Source of the DNA: Iodobacter ciconiae
Lineage (GTDB): Bacteria; Pseudomonadota; Gammaproteobacteria; Burkholderiales; Chitinibacteraceae
NCBI RefSeq assembly: GCF_003952345.1
Contig: NZ_CP034433.1
Span: 496,001 to 560,000 of the forward strand
DNA length: 64,000 bases
Direction: 5' to 3'
Part shown: positions 56,129 through 64,000 of the stretch, one piece after another
How the letters are laid out: every line of letters starts with the position of its first letter
How positions within the stretch are numbered: the first letter of the stretch is position 1
Program-made: the position numbers and the translations under genes
Notes under the pieces: generated by a model
Database searches by the model: none
Seen by the model: only the letters and a program-made list of their open reading frames with translations
What the model was told of the DNA's origin: nothing

Positions 56129-56965
56129 TTAGTTTTGTTTCGGCTCGCGCAGCATGACGCGCGCAATAATGTTTAAACCGAGTACAAACAGACCAATTAA
56201 TAAGGCACCTGTCCAGGCTAATTGATGCCATTCTTCATATGGGCTCATTGCAAACTGGAAGATAACCACCGGTAAATTAGACATCGGCTGGTTCATATTT
56301 GAATAAAACTGGTTATTCAGTGCAGTAAAGAGTAATGGTGCTGTTTCACCCAAAATACGTGCAATGGCCAGCAAAATACCTGTTGCAACTCCTGCCTTTG
56401 CTGCGCGCAGGGTTACAAATAAAACCATTTTCCATTGAGGAGCACCCAGAGCATAAGCGGCTTCGCGCATGGCGGTTGGCACTAGGCGCAGCATGTTCTC
56501 GGTAGTTCTTAATACGACTGGAATGACGAGAATGGCTAAGGCAAAAGAGCCGGCCCAGCCAGAGAAGTGCTGAACATGGGCTACATACATTTCAAAAATA
56601 AATAAGCCAATTACAATTGATGGGGCAGAAAGTAAAATATCATTAATAAAACGAGTCGTAGGTGCCAGCCAGCCCTTATTGCCAAATTCAGCCATATAGG
56701 TGCCGGCCAAAATGCCAATCGGTGTTCCAATAGCCACGCCCACTACCGACATTTGCAAACTGCCTAAAATAGCATTGGATAAACCGCCTGCACTGCCTGG
56801 AGCGGGCGTTGTTTGAGTAAAAGTAGCGATGGTTAAACCGGGTAAACCATTTTTAAACAGGGTAAACATAATCCAAAATAGCCAGAATAGGCCGAAGGCC
56901 ATAGCAATAATGGAAAGGGTCAGGCTTAAATAATTGATTGCGCGGCGGCGATTATAAATATTCAT
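56129..56965 (-). CDS. pstA: Phosphate ABC transporter permease PstA
   Basis: A 278-aa inner-membrane permease with six hydrophobic segments. The EAA-type loop is in [49 protein letters not shown]. The ATG at 56965 has GAGG at optimal distance; a GTG at 56977 overlapping the pstC stop is an alternative. Confidence 0.96.
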   Translation of the reverse strand: MNIYNRRRAINYLSLTLSIIAMAFGLFWLFWIMFTLFKNGLPGLTIATFTQTTPAPGSAGGLSNAILGSLQMSVVGVAIGTPIGILAGTYMAEFGNKGWLAPTTRFINDILLSAPSIVIGLFIFEMYVAHVQHFSGWAGSFALAILVIPVVLRTTENMLRLVPTAMREAAYALGAPQWKMVLFVTLRAAKAGVATGILLAIARILGETAPLLFTALNNQFYSNMNQPMSNLPVVIFQFAMSPYEEWHQLAWTGALLIGLFVLGLNIIARVMLREPKQN

Positions 56966-56973
56966 AGTGTGCC

Positions 56974-57930
56974 TCACGAGTTTGCGCCTTCATTACGCTG
57001 CAAACGCAACAATAATAATTTGGAAAGAACGAGTACGATAAAGGTGATAAAGAAAAGCAGTAAGCCTAATTCAATTAATGATGAAATATAAAGCTCACCA
57101 TTTGCTTCTGTAAATTCATTGGCCAAGGTCGCAGAAATAGTAGTGGCAGGGTCAAATAAGGAGTTTACTTTTGATTGGGAATTACCAATGACAAAGGTAA
57201 TCGCCATGGTTTCACCTAAGGCACGGCCCAGGCCAAGCATTACACCACCGATAATTCCATTTTTAGTAAAGGGCACAACAATACTCCAGACTACTTCCCA
57301 TGTAGTAGCACCCAGGCCATAGGCTGATTCTTTAAGCATCGGTGGTACAACTTCAAACACATCCCGCATAACAGAAGTAATGTATGGAATAACCATAATG
57401 GAGAGAATTAGACTGGCAGTAAACATACCAATACCCATCGGAGCGCCTGCGAATAATTCTCCAATATATGGCCAGTTTTCAGTTACTTCACTAATCCAGG
57501 GTTGGACATGATCAGCAAATAATGGAGCAAAAACAAATAAGCCCCACATGCCATAAATAATGGAAGGAACACCAGCCAGTAATTCAATGGCTATACCCAG
57601 CGGACGACGCAGCCAGGTAGGGGATAATTCGGTCAGAAAAATTGCGATACCAAAGCTCACCGGAACAGCAATAATTAAGGCAATAAATGAAGAAATTAAT
57701 GTACCGCGAATAGAGGGCCAGGCACCGAATTCTTCGGTAACCGGATTCCAGCTTTCAGAACTAATAAAGCTTAGACCAAAGTGTTTGATGCTGGGAAGTG
57801 CACCATATAATAAAGAAAGAATAATCCCGCTTAATAAAGCAAGTACAAAAAAAGCAAAAAAACGTGTACTACCGACGAACAGAGCATCTTGCAAGCGCTG
57901 CTGTTTCATTCGTTTATTTTGATTCGGCAT
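56974..57930 (-). CDS. pstC: Phosphate ABC transporter permease PstC
   Basis: A 318-aa permease. Six transmembrane helices and the loop [47 protein letters not shown]. The start at 57930 is supported by GGAG six bases before it. Partners with PstA. Confidence 0.96.
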   Translation of the reverse strand: MPNQNKRMKQQRLQDALFVGSTRFFAFFVLALLSGIILSLLYGALPSIKHFGLSFISSESWNPVTEEFGAWPSIRGTLISSFIALIIAVPVSFGIAIFLTELSPTWLRRPLGIAIELLAGVPSIIYGMWGLFVFAPLFADHVQPWISEVTENWPYIGELFAGAPMGIGMFTASLILSIMVIPYITSVMRDVFEVVPPMLKESAYGLGATTWEVVWSIVVPFTKNGIIGGVMLGLGRALGETMAITFVIGNSQSKVNSLFDPATTISATLANEFTEANGELYISSLIELGLLLFFITFIVLVLSKLLLLRLQRNEGANS

Positions 57931-57961
57931 TAAAATCTCCATTCCACCGAGGCTTTACAAC

Positions 57962-57995
57962 AACACAACAGGAGCACCATGGCTCCTGTTGTGTT
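57962..57995 (-). promoter_or_regulatory. Perfect 14-bp stem-loop between pstS and pstC
   Basis: AACACAACAGGAGC and GCTCCTGTTGTGTT around ACCATG. Without a T tract it is more likely an RNA-stability or processing hairpin than a terminator, and could make pstS more abundant than pstCAB. Confidence 0.7.
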
Positions 57996-58037
57996 TAGAT
58001 GACACGTAACAACATCATTGCCACCATCGTGGCGGGT

Positions 58038-59078
58038 TTATTTCCAGACAGAGTTGGCACCATCTGTTATCTGGGCTTTCCAGCTGGCCTTGATCATGTT
58101 CACAACGTTGTCCGGCATCGGGATGTAATCCAGATTAAGCGCTACTTTGTCAGCATCGCTGCCGTAAGCCCAGTCAAAGAATTTTAATACTTCAAGAGCC
58201 TGTGCCGGTTTATCTTGCTTTTTGTGCATCAGGATAAAGGTCGGGTTGGCAATTGGCCAAGATGTTTTACCTGCCGAGTTGGTCGTCAACAGATACATGC
58301 CAGGTGCGTTTTTCCAGTCTGCTCCTGCTGCTGCGGCAATAAAGCTTTCTTCGGACGGCTCCACAAAAGCGCCATCACGGTTTTGCAGTGAGGTGTGAGC
58401 CAGTTTGCTCTGTTTTGCGTAAGCGAACTCAACATAGCCAATTGCACCTTTGATGCGTTGTACGTAGTTGGAAACGCCTTCGTTCCCCTTGCCACCCACA
58501 CCAACTGGCCATTGAACCGAGGTATTGGCGCCTACTTTTTCTTTCCATTCTGTAGATACTTTTGACAGGTAGTCGGCAAAAACAAATGTGGTGCCCGAGC
58601 CATCAGAGCGGCGAACAACGGTGATGTTTTGCTCTGGCAGAGCGAGGCCGGAATTAAGTGCGACAATAGCCGGATCATTCCACTTCTTGATTTTGCCTAG
58701 GAAAATATCGCTTAGAACCTGTGGATTCAGCTTCAACTGACCTGGTTTTACGCCTACCAAGTTCACGACAGGAACAACACCACCGATAACGGTAGGGAAT
58801 TGCATCAAGCCTTGCTTGTTCAATTCTTCTGGTTTTAATGGCATGTCTGAAGCACCAAAATCAACTGTCTTGGCTTGAATTTGTTTGATCCCGCCTCCTG
58901 AGCCAATTGACTGATAATTGAGTCCGATTCCCGTTTTTGCTTTATACATTTCCGCCCATTTTGCGTAGAGAGGATACGGGAAGGTCGCACCTGCACCTGT
59001 AATGTCTGCTGCGATAGCATGTGTGAACAGGCCGGCAGTAAGGCCGATGGTAACAATCAGTTTGCGTGCAAGTAGCAT
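58038..59078 (-). CDS. pstS: Phosphate-binding periplasmic protein PstS
   Basis: A 346-aa binding protein. The signal peptide ends near THAIAAD, then DITGAGATFPYPLYAKW, the phosphate-contacting SGSGGGIKQI-type loop (SIGSGGGIKQIQ) and RRSDGSGTTFVFADYL. First gene of the operon; ribosome binding site GGAG 10 bp upstream. I see no convincing Pho box in the 200 bp before it. Confidence 0.97.
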   Translation of the reverse strand: MLLARKLIVTIGLTAGLFTHAIAADITGAGATFPYPLYAKWAEMYKAKTGIGLNYQSIGSGGGIKQIQAKTVDFGASDMPLKPEELNKQGLMQFPTVIGGVVPVVNLVGVKPGQLKLNPQVLSDIFLGKIKKWNDPAIVALNSGLALPEQNITVVRRSDGSGTTFVFADYLSKVSTEWKEKVGANTSVQWPVGVGGKGNEGVSNYVQRIKGAIGYVEFAYAKQSKLAHTSLQNRDGAFVEPSEESFIAAAAGADWKNAPGMYLLTTNSAGKTSWPIANPTFILMHKKQDKPAQALEVLKFFDWAYGSDADKVALNLDYIPMPDNVVNMIKASWKAQITDGANSVWK

Positions 59079-59279
59079 TACTTAGAAACTCCAAAGGGCT
59101 AAAAGGTTTGGGCGAAAGGAATAGCGCCTATGCTAGCTGCTGATTGTTGCCAAAATATTACAAGTCCCCCAGAGTGGGTGGGTTTGTCTTAAAAATCAAT
59201 AAACCGACAGGGCTCGGTTTGACTGGGGGTAGGCGTGGGAATACAATCTGGGACTTTTGGAACAGGTGCTTCTCGTCGT

Positions 59280-59990
59280 ATGACAAGACAGCTTGTAATT
59301 GGTAACTGGAAGATGCATGGCAGCATCGGTAAGGTCCGTTCGGTATTGCCCGAACTGGCTCGCTCCAAGCTGGGCCCTAATGTTGCGGTATGTCTTCCTT
59401 ACCCTTATGTTATGCTGGCTAAGAGCCTGTTGAAAGATAGTCAGGTTCAGGTTGGAGCTCAGGATGTCAGCGAGTATCATGTTGGTGCTTATACGGGAGC
59501 AGTTTCTGCTTCTATGCTGGCTGATATTGGTTGCGAGCTGGTGATTGTCGGGCATTCCGAGCGCCGTCGTTATTTTAGCGAAAGCAGTGAAAATGCGGCG
59601 CGTAAGTTGCGTGCTTGCCTGGATGCAGGCCTTTTTCCAGTCTATTGTGTTGGTGAAGATGCTGAAGAGCGTGCCAGTGGCCGGCACAAAGAAATTATTG
59701 CTGCAGAATTAGCCGTATTACGCGGTTTGCCGATCGGGCTTTACGCTGTTGCTTACGAGCCGTCATGGGCAGTAGGTACTGGCGTGATTGCCACATCCGA
59801 GCAAATCGCTGAAATGCACGCATTTATCAAGGAAACTTTAGAACCTCGCACCCGTGTGTTGTACGGCGGTAGTGTAAAAGGCAGTAATGCGGAAGAGGTA
59901 TTGGCAGTGGATGGGGTAGATGGTGTACTTGTTGGCGGAGCTGCTTTATCAGCGTCCGAGTTTTTAGAAATCTGCATGGCAGCGCGCTAG
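59280..59990 (+). CDS. tpiA: Triosephosphate isomerase
   Basis: A 236-aa TIM barrel interconverting DHAP and GAP. The catalytic residues are Lys in GNWKMHG, His in VIVGHSERR and Glu in YEPSWAVGTG, with the phosphate-binding GGSVKGSNAEE. The start at 59280 (MTRQLVIGNW) is the family norm; a longer frame from 59235 adds an unconserved leader. Divergent from pstS. Confidence 0.98.
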   Translation: MTRQLVIGNWKMHGSIGKVRSVLPELARSKLGPNVAVCLPYPYVMLAKSLLKDSQVQVGAQDVSEYHVGAYTGAVSASMLADIGCELVIVGHSERRRYFSESSENAARKLRACLDAGLFPVYCVGEDAEERASGRHKEIIAAELAVLRGLPIGLYAVAYEPSWAVGTGVIATSEQIAEMHAFIKETLEPRTRVLYGGSVKGSNAEEVLAVDGVDGVLVGGAALSASEFLEICMAAR

Positions 59991-60043
59991 TCAAAGTAAG
60001 TAAAAACGGCTAGAATGCGCGCCGCATATGAAATGAGAATTAA

Positions 60044-60364
60044 ATGGAACTTATTCAATCACTCGTGCTCATTTTGAACGTGGTTTCAGCAATTGCTACC
60101 ATCGTTTTAGTGTTGATGCAGCATGGTAAAGGTGCCGATATGGGCGCAGCTTTTGGCAGTGGCTCAGCAGGCAGTCTGTTTGGCTCGTCAGGCTCGGCTA
60201 ATTTTTTAAGCCGCACTACAGCAGTAACGGCAACGTTGTTTTTTGCAAGCTGCCTTGCACTCGTTTTACTGGTAAGCCCTGCTAAAAAGTCAGACCTGGG
60301 TGTGATGGGCACGCAAAAACCTGCTGTTCAGCAACCTGCTCAACCGAGTAAAATTCCTGAGTAA
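60044..60364 (+). CDS. secG: Protein translocase subunit SecG
   Basis: A 106-aa subunit of SecYEG with two membrane helices (LVLILNVVSAIATIVLVLMQ and TLFFASCLALVLLV) and the conserved QHGKGADMGAAFGSGSAGSLFGSSGSANFLSRTTA block between them. The C-terminus is a proline-rich tail. Follows tpiA and precedes tRNA-Leu, the standard order. Confidence 0.97.
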   Translation: MELIQSLVLILNVVSAIATIVLVLMQHGKGADMGAAFGSGSAGSLFGSSGSANFLSRTTAVTATLFFASCLALVLLVSPAKKSDLGVMGTQKPAVQQPAQPSKIPE

Positions 60365-60402
60365 GCCTTAATACTTCGGGATATCAGCTGTTTAGTTTTA
60401 AC

Positions 60403-60487
60403 GCCGACATGGTGAAATTGGTAGACACGCTATCTTGAGGGGGTAGTGACTTCGGTTGTGAGAGTTCGAGTCTCTCTGTCGGTACCA
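60403..60487 (+). tRNA. tRNA-Leu (anticodon GAG)
   Basis: An 85-nt tRNA with long variable arm. The acceptor GCCGACA pairs with TGTCGGT; the anticodon stem CTATC/GGTAG holds the loop TTGAGGG, giving anticodon GAG (codons CTC/CTT). The variable arm reads TGACTTCGGTTG-like, the T loop TTCGAGT, and CCA is encoded. Located between secG and nuoA, as in many betaproteobacteria. Confidence 0.95.
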
Positions 60488-60562
60488 GCTACAAAACGCC
60501 CGCGCAATGTGGGCGAATACAATATATAAAAATATCCTTAACTTTCAAATCTGGGGAGTGCC

Positions 60563-60931
60563 ATGCTCGCTAACTATTTCCCCATCCTGATGTTTCTGGC
60601 TGTAGGACTCTTGGTGGGCGTCGCTCCGCTGGTTCTTGGCTGGGGGGTGGGCAAGATTCTCGGGACTAACCGGCCTGATCCTGAAAAACGCTCGCCTTAC
60701 GAGTGTGGTTTCGAAGCTTTCGAAGATGCGCGCATGCAGTTTGATGTGCGCTACTACCTTGTCGCAATCCTGTTTATTTTGTTCGATCTCGAAGTGGCCT
60801 TCCTTGTGCCATGGGCCGTTGTGCTCAAAGAGCTCGGAATGACTGGCTTTCTGACCATGATGATTTTCCTCACGGTATTGGTGGTGGGCTTTGTCTTTGA
60901 ATGGAAGAAGGGTGCTCTGGAATGGGAGTAA
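60563..60931 (+). CDS. nuoA: NADH-quinone oxidoreductase subunit A
   Basis: A 122-aa small membrane subunit of complex I. Three helices, with the conserved loop [42 protein letters not shown]. First gene of the nuo operon; GGGGAG upstream. Confidence 0.98.
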   Translation: MLANYFPILMFLAVGLLVGVAPLVLGWGVGKILGTNRPDPEKRSPYECGFEAFEDARMQFDVRYYLVAILFILFDLEVAFLVPWAVVLKELGMTGFLTMMIFLTVLVVGFVFEWKKGALEWE

Positions 60932-60935
60932 TGAC

Positions 60936-61466
60936 ATGAATGCTCAATCCTTAGAAGGCGCTGGGTCCTCGGAAAAAGGATTTGTAACGACATCGCTTGA
61001 TACTGTGATCAATTGGACACGCACGGGTTCTTTGTGGCCAATGACGTTTGGTCTGGCTTGTTGTGCAGTAGAAATGATGCATGCAGGTGCGGCGCGGTAT
61101 GATCTGGATCGTTTCGGTATCGTTTTTCGCCCAAGTCCGCGCCAATCTGATCTGATGATTGTTGCGGGTACCCTTTGCAATAAGATGGCGCCAGCATTGC
61201 GTAAGGTTTATGACCAGATGCCGGAGCCTCGTTGGGTAATCTCGATGGGATCCTGTGCCAATGGTGGTGGTTACTACCATTACTCTTATTCTGTTGTCCG
61301 TGGTTGTGATCGTATTGTGCCGGTTGATATCTATGTGCCGGGCTGTCCACCGACTGCTGAAGCTTTGCTTTACGGCATTATTCAGCTACAGAATAAGATC
61401 AAGCGTACTAACACGATTGCGCGTTCAGGTGTATTGGCGAGTGAGAGGGTAAACAGTGGATCGTAA
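60936..61466 (+). CDS. nuoB: NADH-quinone oxidoreductase subunit B
   Basis: A 176-aa subunit carrying the N2 [4Fe-4S] cluster next to the quinone site. The cluster cysteines are seen in [21 protein letters not shown] and [15 protein letters not shown] at 60936 after GGGAG, four bases past the nuoA stop. Overlaps nuoC by 11 bp. Confidence 0.98.
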   Translation: MNAQSLEGAGSSEKGFVTTSLDTVINWTRTGSLWPMTFGLACCAVEMMHAGAARYDLDRFGIVFRPSPRQSDLMIVAGTLCNKMAPALRKVYDQMPEPRWVISMGSCANGGGYYHYSYSVVRGCDRIVPVDIYVPGCPPTAEALLYGIIQLQNKIKRTNTIARSGVLASERVNSGS

Positions 61467-62064
61467 ACTTAGCGTCCTGATGGACAGTCTGAAGGCGGTT
61501 CTGGGTGAGGCCGGTGGTGCAAACATCGCCAAACTGACCTGTGCTCTGGATGAAGTCACTATCGAAGTACCCGCAGCAGTGTGGTCCGAAGTGGCTTTGG
61601 CTTTGCGTGATCATGCCGCATTGCACTTTGAATCCTGTCTGGATGTCTGTGGTGTTGATTACAGCACTTATAAAGATGCTGTATGGGAAGGACATCGTTT
61701 TGCGGCGGTGTATCATCTCTTGTCTTATAAACACAATGTGCGCTTGCGTGTGCGGGTGTTCTGTACTGATGATGATTTCCCTGTCGTGCCGTCCGTTGTA
61801 TCAGTTTGGCCGGGCCTAAACTGGTTTGAGCGTGAAGCATTCGATTTATTCGGGATTATGTTTCAGGGGCATCCTGATTTGCGTCGTATCCTGACCGATT
61901 ACGGTTTTGTCGGTCATCCTTTCCGCAAAGATTTTCCGCTTTCTGGCTACGTAGAAATGCGTTACGACCCCGAACAGGGCCGCGTTATCTATCAGCCTGT
62001 CACTATCGATCCGCGAGAAACAACGCCGCGTATCATCCGCGAGGAGAACTACGGTGGCTGCTGA
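61456..62064 (+). CDS. nuoC: NADH-quinone oxidoreductase subunit C
   Basis: A 202-aa 30-kDa subunit, separate from NuoD as in most betaproteobacteria. The signature [49 protein letters not shown] is clear. Start codon GTG at 61456, inside the end of nuoB; a GAGAGG site precedes it. Confidence 0.97.
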   Translation: MDRKLSVLMDSLKAVLGEAGGANIAKLTCALDEVTIEVPAAVWSEVALALRDHAALHFESCLDVCGVDYSTYKDAVWEGHRFAAVYHLLSYKHNVRLRVRVFCTDDDFPVVPSVVSVWPGLNWFEREAFDLFGIMFQGHPDLRRILTDYGFVGHPFRKDFPLSGYVEMRYDPEQGRVIYQPVTIDPRETTPRIIREENYGGC

Positions 62065-63310
62065 AATCCGTAACTACACGCTTAATTTTGGACCACAGCA
62101 TCCGGCGGCTCACGGCGTTCTTCGCCTTGTTCTTGAGCTCGATGGCGAAGTGGTCGAACGGGCAGACCCGCATATCGGGCTTTTGCACCGTGGTACCGAA
62201 AAATTAGCGGAATCAAAAACTTATATCCAATCCCTGCCTTATATGGATCGGCTCGATTACGTGTCGATGATGTGTAATGAGCATGCCTATTGCATGGCGA
62301 TTGAAAAAATGATCGGCATTGAAGTGCCGCTTCGTGCCCAGTATATCCGTGTGATGTTTGATGAAATCACCCGTGTGCTGAATCACCTGATGTGGATTGG
62401 TGCGCACGGCATTGATTGCGGTGCAATGACTATTTTCCTGTACGCTTTCCGTGAACGTGAAGATCTGATGGACTGCTACGAAGCAGTGTCAGGTGCACGT
62501 ATGCATGCGGCTTATTATCGCCCGGGTGGTGTTTACCGTGATCTGCCTGATCAAATGCCGCAGTACCAGGCTTCTAAGGTACGTAATGCTGCCGCGATTA
62601 AAAAATTAAATGGTAACCGTGAAGGCTCTTTACTCGATTTTATCGAAGACTTCACTAACCGTTTCCCGACCTATGTGGATGAATACGAAACTCTGCTGAC
62701 AGATAATCGTATCTGGAAACAGCGCACTGTGGGTATTGGCATCATTACACCTGAACGTGCTCTGGCCTTGGGGCTGACTGGCCCCATGCTGCGTGGATCT
62801 GGTGTAGAGTGGGATCTACGTAAGAAACAGCCGTATGAAGTTTACGGTGCCCTGGATTTTGACATTCCGGTCGGTAAAAATGGGGATTGTTATGATCGCT
62901 ACCTGGTTCGTATGGAAGAAATGCGTCAGTCCAATCGTATTATCAAACAGTGCGTTGCGTGGCTGAAAGCGAATCCTGGCCCGGTGATTGTGGATAACCA
63001 TAAAGTGGCATCTCCTTCACGTGGTGGCATGAAAGCCAATATGGAAGAGCTGATTCATCACTTCAAACTCTTTACCGAAGGCATGCATGTTCCAGAAGGC
63101 GAAGCTTATGCTGCTGTTGAGCATCCTAAGGGCGAGTTTGGTATCTATATGGTGTCCGATGGCGCAAATAAGCCTTACCGCATGAAAATTCGCGCACCGG
63201 GTTTTGCTCACCTGGCCTCTTTGGATGAAATGGCGCGTGGTCATATGTTGTCCGATGTGGTCGCAATTATCGGTACACAGGACGTCGTATTTGGGGAGAT
63301 TGATCGCTGA
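62054..63310 (+). CDS. nuoD: NADH-quinone oxidoreductase subunit D
   Basis: A 418-aa 49-kDa subunit forming the quinone site with NuoB. The beginning [22 protein letters not shown] and the block [16 protein letters not shown] are diagnostic. Start GTG at 62054, inside nuoC (11-bp overlap). Confidence 0.98.
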   Translation: MAAEIRNYTLNFGPQHPAAHGVLRLVLELDGEVVERADPHIGLLHRGTEKLAESKTYIQSLPYMDRLDYVSMMCNEHAYCMAIEKMIGIEVPLRAQYIRVMFDEITRVLNHLMWIGAHGIDCGAMTIFLYAFREREDLMDCYEAVSGARMHAAYYRPGGVYRDLPDQMPQYQASKVRNAAAIKKLNGNREGSLLDFIEDFTNRFPTYVDEYETLLTDNRIWKQRTVGIGIITPERALALGLTGPMLRGSGVEWDLRKKQPYEVYGALDFDIPVGKNGDCYDRYLVRMEEMRQSNRIIKQCVAWLKANPGPVIVDNHKVASPSRGGMKANMEELIHHFKLFTEGMHVPEGEAYAAVEHPKGEFGIYMVSDGANKPYRMKIRAPGFAHLASLDEMARGHMLSDVVAIIGTQDVVFGEIDR

Positions 63311-63783
63311 TGTTAACTACTCAATCCCTAGCATTGATTGATCGTGAAGTAGCGAAATATCCTGCAGAGCAAAAGCGCTCTGCCGTGATGGGCGCACTGC
63401 GTATTGCGCAGACTGAGCATCGTTATCTTAGCAATGACATGATCGAGTTTGTAGCTAACTATCTTGGCATTGCGCCGATGATGGCTTACGAAGTAGCTAC
63501 TTTCTACAATATGTATGATTTAAAGCCGGTTGGTAAGCACAAGATCACCGTGTGTACTAATCTGCCTTGCGCACTTTCTGGCGGTTATACTGCAGCACAT
63601 TACATCAAGCAAAAGCTTGGTATTGGTTTTAATGAAACCACGCCTGACGGCAAATTTACGCTTAAGGAAGGGGAGTGCATGGGCGCCTGTGGTTATGCAC
63701 CGGTGATGCTGGTGAATAACCACGCCATGTGTAGTCATATGACGCCTGAGGCGATTGATAAGAAACTGGCGGAGCTTGAATAA
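63310..63783 (+). CDS. nuoE: NADH-quinone oxidoreductase subunit E
   Basis: A 157-aa subunit of the NADH module. The [2Fe-2S] cluster cysteines appear in [11 protein letters not shown] and [10 protein letters not shown]. The ATG overlaps the nuoD stop by one base. Confidence 0.98.
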   Translation: MLTTQSLALIDREVAKYPAEQKRSAVMGALRIAQTEHRYLSNDMIEFVANYLGIAPMMAYEVATFYNMYDLKPVGKHKITVCTNLPCALSGGYTAAHYIKQKLGIGFNETTPDGKFTLKEGECMGACGYAPVMLVNNHAMCSHMTPEAIDKKLAELE

Positions 63784-64000
63784 TGACCGTCTATGCAACT
63801 GGTGTCATTTTTGATGATGTCAACTTTGAAGATCCAAATTGCTGGCGTATTGATCAATACGTTAAGCGTGGCGGCTATGCAGCGCTGAAAAAAATTCTGA
63901 GCGAAAATATCACTCAGGACGAAATCATTGCGCAAATGAAAACTTCCGGCCTGCGTGGCCGTGGCGGTGCGGGCTTTCCCACCGGCTTGAAGTGGTCATT
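63783..64000 (+). CDS. nuoF: NADH-quinone oxidoreductase subunit F (3' end beyond the window)
   Basis: The frame begins with ATG at 63783, sharing one base with the nuoE stop (TAATG), and reads through the window end. Residues 1-72 are visible and contain [18 protein letters not shown], the glycine-rich FMN-binding motif of NuoF. The Fe-S and NADH sites lie outside. About one sixth of the protein is present. Confidence 0.95.
   Translation, partial: MTVYATGVIFDDVNFEDPNCWRIDQYVKRGGYAALKKILSENITQDEIIAQMKTSGLRGRGGAGFPTGLKWS

Noticed and set aside
59079..59279. Possible Pho box upstream of pstS
   Set aside because: Only a CTGTC-like half and a small stem (AAACCGA/TCGGTTT, 59201-59220) are seen; no tandem 7-bp repeat with proper spacing.

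Overview
The window looks like a chromosomal segment of a betaproteobacterium, most likely Neisseriales / Chromobacteriaceae (Iodobacter- or Deefgea-like). This is an inference from gene content and order. The run carA-carB-greA-DUF4149-yhbY-rlmE-ftsH-folP-glmM, then tpiA-secG-tRNA-Leu-nuoABCDEF, is typical of betaproteobacteria. So are the stand-alone beta-proteobacterial proteasome homologue (BPH), DUF1841, DUF1415 and HpnC proteins.

Layout. 0-3.3 kb: the end of a quinone oxidoreductase, then a short periplasmic copper-handling cluster (Cys/His/Met-rich small protein, DUF411 protein, Tat-exported multicopper oxidase). 3.6-7.6 kb: a trifunctional putA preceded by two identical decamers that contain the PutA recognition core. 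7.7-11.0 kb: yceH, yaeQ, a MazG-like pyrophosphohydrolase, a DUF1415 protein and a lipoprotein. 11.1 kb: tRNA-Arg(CCT).

11.2-20.7 kb is an accessory region downstream of that tRNA. It holds a 787-aa DUF4238 + SEC-C protein of unknown function, a truncated mobile-element helicase-like remnant with a coupled small gene, a complete sucrose regulon (scrR-scrA-scrB-scrK, minus strand) with a perfect LacI-type operator, and a decayed IS3-family transposase. The least understood gene of the window, and the best candidate for something undescribed, is the DUF4238/SEC-C protein.

20.7-43.5 kb is core genome with short operons on both strands: an HD-domain protein divergent from a GlxA-type regulator, relA, rsgA, phhB, an M48 protease, orn, pncC, BPH, hslO, a DUF945 protein, purB, a prolyl-4-hydroxylase-like enzyme, a cysteine desulfhydrase-like enzyme, a ComEA-like protein, hpnC, a nuclease, lysA, an Lrp regulator, lptM (only 42 codons), cyaY, a YqaA protein, bepA, a DUF1841 protein and glutathione peroxidase.

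43.6-54.8 kb: pyrimidine/arginine precursor synthesis (carAB), transcription-elongation factor greA, RNA and ribosome maturation (yhbY, rlmE), membrane proteolysis (ftsH), folate (folP) and cell-wall precursor (glmM) genes. 55-59 kb: a BON-domain protein and the phosphate importer pstSCAB on the minus strand, without phoU. 59.3-64 kb: tpiA, secG, tRNA-Leu(GAG) and the start of the complex I operon, running off the window within nuoF.

All identifications come from reading motifs, lengths and gene order; no database search was run.
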